DNA from: Salinactinospora qingdaonensis
Lineage (GTDB): Bacteria > Actinomycetota > Actinomycetes > Streptosporangiales > Streptosporangiaceae
Assembly (NCBI RefSeq): GCF_039539445.1
Contig: NZ_BAABDD010000007.1
Coordinates: forward strand, 186,001-250,000
Direction of reading: 5' to 3'
DNA length: 64,000 bases
The notes below the pieces were generated by a model. It was not told where the DNA came from and searched no databases. It was given only the letters and a program-made list of their open reading frames with translations. The position numbers and the translations under genes were made by a program. This document shows, piece by piece, positions 50,840 to 59,154 of the stretch. Position 1 is the first letter of the stretch. The number at the start of each line of letters is the position of its first letter.

Positions 50840-52834
50840 ATGACCCTAATCAGCGTTGACGGCCAAAGCCTGGAATGGCGTTCGCACCACGAAGTGCTGC
50901 GCATCGAAGCATGGGGTCCCGACTCGCTGCGTGTGCGCGCCGCCCAGCACGCGCTGCGCGACGACACCTACAGCGCGCTGCTGGCACCGGCCGCCGGCTC
51001 CGCCCACGCTCACGTCACCGAGGACACCGGGACGGGCGAGCTGGTCAACGGCGATATCCGTGCCAGTGTCACCGCCGAGGGGATGGTGCGCTTCGAGCGC
51101 GTCAGCGACGGTGTCGAGCTACTGGCCGAGCAGCGCGCCCACTTCTGGTGGCCCGGTCCGCGCCTGTTTCTGTCCCAGGGCAACGGCTACCACCAACTCG
51201 AACAGCGCTTCAGCGCCTACCAGGGCGAGCGCCTCGTCGGCCTAGGACAGCGCACCCACGGCCGGTTGGACCAAAAGGGGCTGGTGCTCGACCTCCAGCA
51301 GCGCAATGCCGAGGTGAGTGTGCCGTTCATGGTCTCCAACCGCGGCTACGGGCTGCTGTGGAACAACCCGGCCGTGGGGCGGGTAGAGCTGGCCGACAAC
51401 GGCACGCGGTGGGTGGCCCAGAGTGCCCGTCAGATCGACTACTGGATCACCACCGCCGCCGACCCGACGGGCATCCTCGCCAACTACGCCGACGCCACCG
51501 GACACGCACCGATGCTGCCCGAGTGGGCCAGCGGATTCTGGCAGAGCAAGCTGCGCTACCGCACCCAGGAGGAGTTGTTGGAGGTGGCCCGCGAGTACCA
51601 GCGGCGCGGGTTGCCGCTGTCGGTCATCGTCGCCGACTTCTTCCACTGGACCCATCTGGGCGACTGGAAGTTCGACCCGGCGGAGTGGCCCGACCCCGCG
51701 GCGATGGTGCGTGAGCTCACCGACATGGGCGTCAAGCTCATGGTCTCGATCTGGCCTTCGGTCAGCCCGCTCAGCGAGAACCACGCCGACATGCAACAGC
51801 GTGGCCTGCTCTTGGGAACCGAGCAGGGACTACCCTTCCACGCGCCGTGGGACGACAAGGGCTTCGAGACGGAGATGCCCGTCGCCTTCTACGACGCCAC
51901 CAACCCGCAGGCCCGCGCCTACGTGTGGGACGTCGTCAAGCGCAACTACTACGACCTGGGTGTGCGCGTGTGGTGGCTCGACGCTTGCGAACCCGAGATT
52001 CGCCCGGGCCACCCCGCCAACCTCAGCTTCCACGCTGGTCCGGGCGCGGAGGTCTTCAACGCCTACCCGGCCGAGCACGCCCGCGGCTTCTACGAGGGGA
52101 TGCACGCCGAGGGCGAGGAGGAGATCGTCTCGCTGTGCCGTTCGGCGTGGGCGGGCAGCCAGCGCTGGGGAGCGGCGCTGTGGTCGGGCGACATCGCGGC
52201 GACCTTCGAGTCGCTGGCCGCCCAGGTGCGTGCCGGCCTCAACGTGGCCATGTCCGGGATTCCCTGGTGGACCACTGACATTGGTGGTTTCCACGGCGGC
52301 GACCCTGAAGACCCCGAGTACCGGGAACTCCTCGTGCGCTGGTTCCAGTACGCGGCGTTTTGCCCGCTGTTTCGGCTCCACGGCGACCGCGACCCCCGGA
52401 TGCCGTTGGGGCCGGCTATGACCGGCGGACCCAACGAGGTGTGGTCCTACGGCGAGGAGACGCTGGAGCTGATCACCCACGTGCTGCACCTGCGCGAACG
52501 CATCCGCCCCTACGTCATGGAGCAGATGCGGACGGCCCACCAGAGCGGACTGCCGCCGATGCGGCCGTTGTTGACCGACTTCGCCGCCGATTCACGTGCC
52601 TGGGAGATCGACGACCAGTTCCTCTTGGGGCCCGACGTTCTCGTGGCGCCGGTCCTGGCCCTGGGAGCGCGCGAACGCGAGGTCTACCTGCCCGAGGGCG
52701 CCGAGTGGGTCGACGCGTGGACCGGCGAGTCCTACCCAGGCGGCACCGAGACGGTGGCCAAGGCCCCCCTGTCACACATCCCCGTCTACCTGTGCGGCGC
52801 GGCCGACGTTCCCGTGGCGCCGCCTGAGCAGTAG
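50840..52834 (+). CDS. glycoside hydrolase family 31 alpha-glycosidase
   Basis: This 664-aa cytoplasmic enzyme has an N-terminal beta-sandwich, then the (beta/alpha)8 barrel with nucleophile Asp381 in WWLDACEPE and acid/base Asp451 in WSGDIAAT, then a C-terminal beta-domain. The barrel motif VADFFHWTHLGDWKF is closer to alpha-xylosidase-like members than to classic alpha-glucosidases, so isoprimeverose or xyloglucan oligomers are possible substrates. ATG 50840 has no strong ribosome site, and the 250 bases between permease and this start hold no recognised gene. It lacks a signal peptide, so it hydrolyses imported sugar. Confidence 0.9.
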   Translation: MTLISVDGQSLEWRSHHEVLRIEAWGPDSLRVRAAQHALRDDTYSALLAPAAGSAHAHVTEDTGTGELVNGDIRASVTAEGMVRFERVSDGVELLAEQRAHFWWPGPRLFLSQGNGYHQLEQRFSAYQGERLVGLGQRTHGRLDQKGLVLDLQQRNAEVSVPFMVSNRGYGLLWNNPAVGRVELADNGTRWVAQSARQIDYWITTAADPTGILANYADATGHAPMLPEWASGFWQSKLRYRTQEELLEVAREYQRRGLPLSVIVADFFHWTHLGDWKFDPAEWPDPAAMVRELTDMGVKLMVSIWPSVSPLSENHADMQQRGLLLGTEQGLPFHAPWDDKGFETEMPVAFYDATNPQARAYVWDVVKRNYYDLGVRVWWLDACEPEIRPGHPANLSFHAGPGAEVFNAYPAEHARGFYEGMHAEGEEEIVSLCRSAWAGSQRWGAALWSGDIAATFESLAAQVRAGLNVAMSGIPWWTTDIGGFHGGDPEDPEYRELLVRWFQYAAFCPLFRLHGDRDPRMPLGPAMTGGPNEVWSYGEETLELITHVLHLRERIRPYVMEQMRTAHQSGLPPMRPLLTDFAADSRAWEIDDQFLLGPDVLVAPVLALGAREREVYLPEGAEWVDAWTGESYPGGTETVAKAPLSHIPVYLCGAADVPVAPPEQ

Positions 52835-52849
52835 CCAGTCGCACAAGCC

Positions 52850-52917
52850 CCGCTGCCTCCCTCGATCGGGAGGCGAGCGGGACGGGCCGGGCGTGTACGG
52901 GGGACCGCGCCCGGCCC
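52850..52917 (+). terminator. tandem hairpins after GH31
   Basis: The first hairpin pairs CCGCT-GCCTCCC (52850-52861) with GGGAGGC-AGCGG (to 52880) with one bulge. The second is a 10-bp perfect stem (GGGCCGGGCG 52884-52893 with 52908-52917). They start 16 nt after the stop codon, which fits a double terminator. Confidence 0.65.
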
Positions 52918-53288
52918 TGCCCCGTGTTCTTGCCCCTCCTGCGCGCCTGAGTCGTACCGCGGATCGGCTCCGCGCACCGCCCAGGCCCGCTTCTGGCGTG
53001 CGCCCGCCCCTGGCCGGCGAGCACGGTGGCCAGCCCTTGCCGCGGCCGGGCGCCAGTGTAGGCCCTCTGGGCAGCGGCGCGGCCCAGAGCCGCCGTGCCC
53101 ACCATGTTTAACGGTGCCTTCCGTTGGTAGGTGGACAGGATGTCCGCTCACCGGGCCCGACACGACCACCGCACTCCCGCGACGACGATTCTCCTCCGCC
53201 CGGCGCCCTCGTGCCCTACACCCCTCACGTCCTCGCCCATCAGTTGTTTTCGCTTCGAACGGGGGCAGTCGTCCCAGGAGGTGACACG
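52918..53288. other. intergenic before the GT4 gene
   Basis: No gene is recognised. The right end has AGGAGG (53276-53281), 7 nt before the TTG start. Upstream in-frame starts such as 53124 would add a low-complexity stretch and ignore this site. Confidence 0.45.
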
Positions 53289-54482
53289 TTGCAGATCGCC
53301 ATGGTCTCCCAGCACGCCAGCCCGTGGGCGACACTCGGAGCCGCCGATACCAGCGGCCATACGCCCCACGCCGTCGAGTTGGCCCGCACCCTCGGCGCCG
53401 AAGGCCACGATGTCACCATCTACACCCCTCGTCGGGAGCCCGACGCCCCGCGGACCCACCACATCGCGTCCAGCGTGCGCATCCGCCACGCTCCCTCCGA
53501 TGTGGGGGAGTGGCTCAGTAACGAATTCGCCCGGCACCGTCCCGATCTCGTCCACTCCCATTCCCGCGGCAATGCCCAGCAGGCCCTGCGCGCCGCCCAG
53601 CGCGCACGACTGCCGTTCGTGCAGACCTTCCACTCCCTAGCCACGCCCAGCCGCAGCGGTCAGCAGGCAGACGCCGCCACTTTGCCCCAGTGGCGGGCGG
53701 AGGATTCCGTGGTCGCGCGCGGCGCGGACATGGTCATCGCCACCTCCACCGCACAGGTCACCTACCTGCGCTCCTGTGGTGTGGCTACCGCCGCGCTCAC
53801 GATGGTGCCCTGCGGTGTGGACCCGACCACGTTCCTGCCGGAGGGGCCGGCCGTCTCCCGGGGCCGGCGGCCCCGCGTCGTCACGGTCGGCCGCGTCGTG
53901 TCGTGGAAGGGGATCGAGACCGTGGTGCGCGCCATGGCGGCTGTTCCCGGCGCTGAGCTCCTCATCGCCGGGGGACCGGCACGCACCGAGATCGACAGTG
54001 ACCCCGAGGCCGCGAGGCTGCGTCAGCTCGTCAGCGATCTCGGGTTGGCTCCGCGGGTCCGCTTCCTCGGTCGGGTGCCCCATGAGCGGGTGCCCGCGCT
54101 GCTGCGTTCCGCCGATGTCGCGGTCAACGTGCCGTGGTACGAGCCGTTCGGTATCGCCACCGTCGAAGCGATGGCCTGTGGGGTACCGGTGGTCGCCGCG
54201 GCCGTGGGAGGCCAGCTCGACACCATGATTCACGAGGTCACAGGACTGTTGGTGCCACCACGCAGCCCGGGTACGCTCAGCCGTCACCTGCGGGTGCTGC
54301 TGGCCGATGCCGTGCTGCGGGAAAGCTACGGTATCGCTGGCGCCGACCGTGCCGCCGCCCGCTACGCCTGGCCGCTCATCGCCCGACAGACCTTGGACTG
54401 CTACCGGCGCGTCCTTGCGCGTGCCCCCGCGGCCCGTGACGAGCCGCCCCCGGCCCCAGCGGCGACCCGGGGCGGTTCCTGA
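53289..54482 (+). CDS. glycosyltransferase family 4 protein
   Basis: This 397-aa GT-B retaining glycosyltransferase has an N-terminal QIAMVSQHASPWATLG with the Gly-rich loop region and DLVHSHSRGNAQ. The C-terminal donor-binding domain has VTVGRVVSWKGIETVV and the E-x7-E motif in EPFGIATVEAMACG. The start is TTG 53289. Such enzymes transfer sugars to lipids, peptides or small molecules. The acceptor is unknown. An SDR homologue without catalytic residues lies 0.55 kb downstream. Confidence 0.9.
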   Translation: MQIAMVSQHASPWATLGAADTSGHTPHAVELARTLGAEGHDVTIYTPRREPDAPRTHHIASSVRIRHAPSDVGEWLSNEFARHRPDLVHSHSRGNAQQALRAAQRARLPFVQTFHSLATPSRSGQQADAATLPQWRAEDSVVARGADMVIATSTAQVTYLRSCGVATAALTMVPCGVDPTTFLPEGPAVSRGRRPRVVTVGRVVSWKGIETVVRAMAAVPGAELLIAGGPARTEIDSDPEAARLRQLVSDLGLAPRVRFLGRVPHERVPALLRSADVAVNVPWYEPFGIATVEAMACGVPVVAAAVGGQLDTMIHEVTGLLVPPRSPGTLSRHLRVLLADAVLRESYGIAGADRAAARYAWPLIARQTLDCYRRVLARAPAARDEPPPAPAATRGGS

Positions 54483-55028
54483 ACCCCTCGCCCCGTCGCA
54501 GGGAGCTTGTGCTGGGGTGAGCGCACCTCAACAGCCATGAGCCGCCGGCGGCGTGTTGCTGCAAAGCTTGCCGTGCACTGCGCCGGCGGCGGCTCGTTGC
54601 GCTGCGGGGAGGGCGACGCCCGCCTCGTGGGTGGTTGCCTCTGCCGTTATGGAGCTCACATGTCGCCCGCTCCCGCCTGCCAGGGCTGGCACAGCGGACG
54701 TGACATTTCAGGAGCGGGGCAATGCTCCCGAGCGCGTCGATAGGCACGATAGCTATCACCAGGTATGATTACTAAGAGAAATCGGACATCGACAATTAGT
54801 ACCTGAATGGGGGTGTCACCGCCTCCCGCCGAGGCTCGTTCGGCGGCGAGGGCGGCGAACCGGCGTCGGGCCACGTTCGTGGTCCCTCCCGCCTGTCCCC
54901 GCGACCGTTTTGTTCCCGGGAGCGCAACGCGCACCGGTGGCTCGGTGTGCCCCTGCCCCCTCTGGCTCGGTGTGCCCCTGCCCCCTCGGCTGTTGCGCGC
55001 AACGGGGAAACCTCGGGAGGTAGTGCTC
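54483..55028. other. intergenic with hairpin, AT-rich patch and tandem repeat
   Basis: A hairpin (GAGCCGCC 54539-54546 with GGCGGCTC 54588-54595) may end the GT4 transcript. 54740-54800 is A+T-richer and may hold the SDR promoter. The 25-bp tandem repeat is listed separately. No gene is seen. Confidence 0.45.
54938..54987 (+). repeat. perfect 25-bp tandem duplication
   Basis: The unit beginning TGGCTCGGTGTGCCCC and ending TGCCCCCTC occurs twice without gap (54938-54962 and 54963-54987). It lies 41-91 nt before the SDR start codon, in the probable untranslated leader. Confidence 0.8.
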
Positions 55029-56012
55029 ATGACACGTACGCATCGCCACCGTGTGGTGGTCACCGGCGGTGCGGGGCTCATCGGTTCCCACCTGTGCGAC
55101 TGGCTACTGGATCGGGAAAGCCGTGTGGTCTGCGTAGACAACCTCAGCACCGGCACGGTCAGCAACATCGCCCATCTGCGGGGCCGACCCGACTTCGAGT
55201 TCGTCGAGGCCGACGTGATCCGCCCGCTGGCCATCACCGGCACAGTCGACCTCGTCTATCATCTTGCGGCACCGGCCGCGCCGACGCACTACCGGCGGTT
55301 CCCGGTGCAAACTCTTGAGGCCGGCAGTCTCGGCACCCGTAATGCCCTCCGGTTGGCCTGGGCCAACGGCGCGCGGTTCGTGCTCGTCTCCGCGGGCGGG
55401 GTCTATGGCGATCCACAGCACGCACCGCAGAGCGAGAGCTACTGGGGCAACGTTAACCCGGTAGGCCCGCGCAGCGCTCACGACGAGGCCATGCGCTACA
55501 GCGAAGCGCTGACCATGGCCCACCGCCACAGCCGCCATACCGACACCGCGATCGCGCGTGTCTTCGGCTGCTACGGCCCGCGGATGCGCCCCGACGACGG
55601 CCGGGCGGTGCCTACCTTCATCACCCAGGCGCTGGCCGGGCAGGCCATCACCGTCTCCGGCGACGGTAGTCAGACCCGGTCGCTGTGCCACGTCGATGAT
55701 GTCGTGGCCGCGTTGCTGGCGCTGGCCGACAGCGACCTCGCCGGACCGGTCAACATCGGCAGCCCGGCCGAGCTGTCCATGGCACACCTGGCCGAGCGCG
55801 TGCGCGCGTTGGCCCAATCGGCCTCGCCCATCACCTTCGTCGAACGCCCGCCGGAGGACCCGCAGTCACGCCGGCCCGACATCAGCCTGGCCGCCGAGCG
55901 TCTTGGCTGGTCTCCCCAGGTGTCGCTGGACAACGGGCTGCACCGCACCATCACCTGGTTCGAGATCCAGGCGGGCCCCAAGCCGGCCCCGCCTGTGGCC
56001 GCACTGTTCTAG
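55029..56012 (+). CDS. SDR homologue of UDP-glucuronate decarboxylase lacking catalytic residues
   Basis: This 327-aa extended SDR is related to UDP-glucuronic acid decarboxylase and dTDP-glucose dehydratases. The NAD motif GGAGLIG is intact (residues 13-19). The active site is not. Where UXS enzymes have TSE before VYGD, this protein has Ala-Gly-Gly (122-124). Where they have Tyr-Asp-Glu-Gly-Lys after GPRS, it has His-Asp-Glu-Ala-Met (151-155). Thus the catalytic Tyr and Lys and the Ser/Glu pair are all replaced. It may bind NAD or sugar nucleotide as a regulator or partner of the nearby GT4. The start is ATG 55029. Confidence 0.85.
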   Translation: MTRTHRHRVVVTGGAGLIGSHLCDWLLDRESRVVCVDNLSTGTVSNIAHLRGRPDFEFVEADVIRPLAITGTVDLVYHLAAPAAPTHYRRFPVQTLEAGSLGTRNALRLAWANGARFVLVSAGGVYGDPQHAPQSESYWGNVNPVGPRSAHDEAMRYSEALTMAHRHSRHTDTAIARVFGCYGPRMRPDDGRAVPTFITQALAGQAITVSGDGSQTRSLCHVDDVVAALLALADSDLAGPVNIGSPAELSMAHLAERVRALAQSASPITFVERPPEDPQSRRPDISLAAERLGWSPQVSLDNGLHRTITWFEIQAGPKPAPPVAALF

Positions 56013-56082
56013 GCCAGGCGCGCGGGGCTGGCGGTGGGCCACAGCCCGCGCGGCCTCGCCCATGCAGTGTGCAGCGGTGGGC

Positions 56083-56934
56083 TCAACTGTCCGGGAGGAG
56101 TTCGTTGCGCAGTTTGGCCAGGGTCGCCGACAGTGTCCGTGACACATGCATCTGCGACAGCCCCACCTTCTCGGCGATTTGGGCCTGGGTCTTGTTGCCG
56201 ACGAAGCGCAACAGCAGAATGCGCCGCTCTCGTGGCGGCAGCGCGTCCAGGGCCGGCTTGAGCGCCGCCCGGTCGACCACGCTCTCCAACGCGCCGTCGA
56301 GTTCGCCCATCGTGTCGCCGAGGGTCTTGTCCTCCTCATCGGCTCCATAGGGCACATCCAGGGACAGGGCGCTGTAGGCCGTGGAGGCCTCCAGGAGTTC
56401 GACGGTCTCCTCGACGGTCATCTCCAACAATTCAGCAATCTCAGCGACCGTGGGAGAACGGCCATTGCGCTGGGTGAACCACGCGGTAACGCGGTTCAGC
56501 TCCGCTCTTTTCTCCTGGTGTTTACGAGGAACGCGAACCGCCCATGTGCGGTCACGGAAATGGCGTTTCACCTCACCCGTCATCATCGGCAAGGCGTAGG
56601 AAATGAATTCTTTTCCGAAGTCGGGGTTGAAATCACGGATGGCCTGCATGAGTCCCACCATGGCGACCTGGCGAAGGTCCTCCTCTGGCTCGCCACGGTT
56701 GCGGTACTGGCGGGCGATCCGACGCGCGACCGGTGCGTGCAGGTCGATGAGCTGTTGGCAGATCCGTTCGCGTTCAGGGTCCATCCGCCCCAGTTGTTGC
56801 AGCTCCGCCAGGAGCTCTCTGGTCTGCTGCCGGTATTCTTCGTCGGTTCGAGAGGAGCGAATCGGACGGGGACGCGGAACTCCAGTTGACTGCGTATTCG
56901 TGTGGGTATGGGGATGTGTTTTTGCCGCAGGCAT
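56083..56934 (-). CDS. SigB/SigF/SigG-family RNA polymerase sigma factor
   Basis: This 283-aa sigma-70 family protein is of the stress/development type. Region 2 runs about residues 60-135 (DLRQVAMVGLMQAIRDFNP, then FISYALPMMTGEVKRHFRDRTW). Region 3 follows, and region 4 holds the helix-turn-helix KTQAQIAEKVGLSQMHVSRTL. GAGAGG precedes ATG 56934. No anti-sigma factor (RsbW-like) or antagonist gene is adjacent, unlike in many sigF operons. Confidence 0.94.
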   Translation of the reverse strand: MPAAKTHPHTHTNTQSTGVPRPRPIRSSRTDEEYRQQTRELLAELQQLGRMDPERERICQQLIDLHAPVARRIARQYRNRGEPEEDLRQVAMVGLMQAIRDFNPDFGKEFISYALPMMTGEVKRHFRDRTWAVRVPRKHQEKRAELNRVTAWFTQRNGRSPTVAEIAELLEMTVEETVELLEASTAYSALSLDVPYGADEEDKTLGDTMGELDGALESVVDRAALKPALDALPPRERRILLLRFVGNKTQAQIAEKVGLSQMHVSRTLSATLAKLRNELLPDS

Positions 56935-57647
56935 GAATTACCTCTCCCAACGCAGTGAAGACCGCATGTGCGGACACATCGGCTGGTCTCACGCAATGGG
57001 CCACCGGGGATCCCCCGCTGTAACCGCGGTGGCAAGGGATTCCGTGCAACGTGCGCCAGGGAATCGTGTCGCAGGGCGCCGGAGCCGGCGACCGCCAGGT
57101 GAATTGATTATAAGGAAAGGCCACGCTGTCGGACCTCAGATACGGCATTAGCAAGTCTAGGGAAAGCAGAGCTGAAACGAAACAATCACGAGCAGATATA
57201 GCAAGGTTTTACCGGAAGCGGGTATAGCCGTTCCATTCGGGGGTAGCCCAACGTGACGAGCTGGTTCGGAAGCGTTTTCTCCTGCCGTTCGGCGTCCTCG
57301 GCTGTAGTGGAGAAGTGCTTGTGCTGCGGCCCAAAGCGCTGTGTTTGCCGTGGCTCTCGGTAGTGTAATGTCGCTCACGTATTTTGAAGATCTACAGTGT
57401 AAAAATAGGTTCGTGGTCAATTGGAAGCCAAGGAGTGGTCAGTCAAGCGCCCCAAAGTCGGATCTGAAAGCGAAAAGTGCCCGTCATGTAAGACGTCGTA
57501 TGCCGATGCACGTTCACTTTCGTGCACGTGCAGAATCCGTGCACGTGCACAATGGTGGAGAAGGTGGAAAACAGTGGGTATGGCAGTGGGGAAGCACCGA
57601 CCACGATAGGGTCCGGATCGAGCCGAGATTTTTGAGCCCGACCGGCT
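56935..57647. other. 713-base lower-GC intergenic region
   Basis: I see no certain gene. Composition is less G+C-rich than the rest. It holds the sigma factor upstream region (56935-57160) and a triple palindrome array listed separately. A 62-codon frame from TTG 57421 to the TAG at 57607-57609 has a CPSC...CTC cysteine pattern but no ribosome site and atypical codon use. Confidence 0.45.
57507..57550. repeat. three spaced palindromes TGCACGTKCA
   Basis: TGCACGTTCA (57507-57516), TGCACGTGCA (57523-57532) and TGCACGTGCA (57540-57549) start 16 and 17 nt apart. The last two lie in exact copies of CGTGCACGTGCA. The array looks like a cooperative binding site between pstS (3' side) and the sigma factor region. 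Confidence 0.65.
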
Positions 57648-58778
57648 CTACTCTCCGTTGCTGTCGATAGCGCGCACCGCGGGAGCCAGCTTGGCCAGTA
57701 TCTCAGCACTGAGCGGCGCCGAGCCCGCCTCCTCAGCAGCCGCCTGCTGCCCTTCTGCACTGAGGATGTAGCTCAAGAACGCCTTGACCCCCCGCGCGTC
57801 GACCGGTTTTTCATAGGACAGGCAGGCGATCTCGTAGCTGATGAGCACGATGGGGTAGATGTCTGGATCGTCGGTGCGGTAGTCGACGTTGACGGCGTGG
57901 TCGTACTCGCTGCCGCCCTCGCGCTCGGGAGAACTGTTGAGGATCTTGGCGGCCGATTCCGCCGACACCTCGACGAACGTTTCCCCCACGCCGATCCGCG
58001 CCGTCGACAGTTCACCCACGTGTGAAGCCTCCACGTAGCCGATCGTGCCCTCGCCGCCTTCGACGGCTTCGGCTATACCGCTGTTGCCTTGGGCGGCCTC
58101 CACCGGCTGTACCGGCCACTGCCCGCTGGGCTCGTGCGGCCACGCCTGCCCGGCGGCCTGCGACAAATACGTCGTGAAGTTCTCGGTGGTGCCGGACTCG
58201 TCGGAACGGTTGACCGGGGTAATGCGCTGGTGCGGTAGATCGAGGTCGGGGTTGTCGGCCGTGATCGCCGGATCGTCCCAATGAGATATCTCTCCAGCGA
58301 AGACATGCGCGAGCGTGTGCGGGCTCAGGTTGACCGAGTCCACGCCCCGCAGCCGGAAGATTACGGCGATCGGCACCACATAGGACGGCAGGTGGATGGC
58401 GGGCGCGCCGTTGCAGCGCTCCTGGGCCCACTGTTGCTCTGTCCCCTCCAGCGGCGCGTCGGACCCGGCGAACTCTACGGCGCCGTCCAAAAACTTGCTC
58501 CGGCCGCCCCCGGAGCCGATCACGTCATAGAACACCTGAGTGTCGGAGCAGACGGTCATATAGCCGGCCATCCAGACCTGCATAGCGTTTTCCTGGGCGC
58601 TCGACCCCGCACCGGAGATGTCGTCCTCAGGTATGCACTCCAAATCCTCGGGAACGGCGAGCGGAGAATTCCCCCGTACGGCTTGGTCACTGCCGCAGGC
58701 AGCCAACAGCGCCAGCGCGCTCACGAGCACGAGAACAGCTATGACCACGGGTATCGTGCGGTTTCTCGACGTGGACAC
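57648..58778 (-). CDS. pstS: phosphate ABC transporter substrate-binding lipoprotein
   Basis: This 376-aa PstS-type protein has signal peptide and lipobox LLAACG with Cys28. Conserved phosphate-site parts are ISGAGSSAQENAMQVW, YDVIGSGGGRSKFL, FAGSDAPLEG and RSDESGTTENF. The start is GTG 58778. The permease and ATPase genes pstC, pstA and pstB are absent from the window, and neighbours are unrelated, so this is an isolated paralogue. Possible PHO-box repeats lie upstream. Confidence 0.93.
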   Translation of the reverse strand: MSTSRNRTIPVVIAVLVLVSALALLAACGSDQAVRGNSPLAVPEDLECIPEDDISGAGSSAQENAMQVWMAGYMTVCSDTQVFYDVIGSGGGRSKFLDGAVEFAGSDAPLEGTEQQWAQERCNGAPAIHLPSYVVPIAVIFRLRGVDSVNLSPHTLAHVFAGEISHWDDPAITADNPDLDLPHQRITPVNRSDESGTTENFTTYLSQAAGQAWPHEPSGQWPVQPVEAAQGNSGIAEAVEGGEGTIGYVEASHVGELSTARIGVGETFVEVSAESAAKILNSSPEREGGSEYDHAVNVDYRTDDPDIYPIVLISYEIACLSYEKPVDARGVKAFLSYILSAEGQQAAAEEAGSAPLSAEILAKLAPAVRAIDSNGE

Positions 58779-59154
58779 GGTCGGCTAACCCTCCCTGCGG
58801 TCGTAATATCACTCACAGTGTCCAAGTATCGGCTTTCCGTAGTGGAGTAGTAGCCTGATGACCCGCCAGTAATCAAATGACGCCGAAAAACTTAACAAAA
58901 AGTGAATAGAGGTGCAGAGTTGGGAGATTTCCCCGGCGTTGCCGCGTGCGCCCGCCATGACCCCCCATTTCGGCCCGCTCACCCCAGCGCGACATTGGAC
59001 ACGCCATCACGCGAACCGCCCCACGGGCACCTCAGCCGTTTTAACCTGAAACTCTGGGTCCGTGGCCACACTGTGTCCTTAGCCGCCACGCGACCAGCAC
59101 GCAACCAGGACCCCCAGCACAGCTCGGGTGGGGGTATGCGACGAGGAGTACCTA
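58779..59154. other. divergent region between pstS and glgX
   Basis: The region is A+T-richer near 58840-58910 and contains the PHO-box-like repeats. The glgX ribosome site GAGGAG is at 59143-59148. No gene is recognised. Confidence 0.45.
58886..58907 (-). promoter_or_regulatory. PHO-box-like direct repeats upstream of pstS
   Basis: On the minus strand ATTCACTTTTT (58907-58897) and GTTAAGTTTTT (58896-58886) form two contiguous 11-nt units. They resemble the GTTCACC-type direct repeats with 11-nt period bound by PhoP in Streptomyces. They lie about 108 nt before the pstS start. The match is imperfect. Confidence 0.4.

Noticed and set aside
54807..55028. N-terminal extension of the SDR homologue
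   Set aside because: It is arginine/alanine-rich and includes the tandem repeat. The Rossmann start fits ATG 55029.
57207..57226. SigB/SigF-type promoter GTTT...GGGTAT on the plus strand
   Set aside because: The spacer is about 10 nt, too short for the 12-15 nt usual, and no gene follows in that direction.
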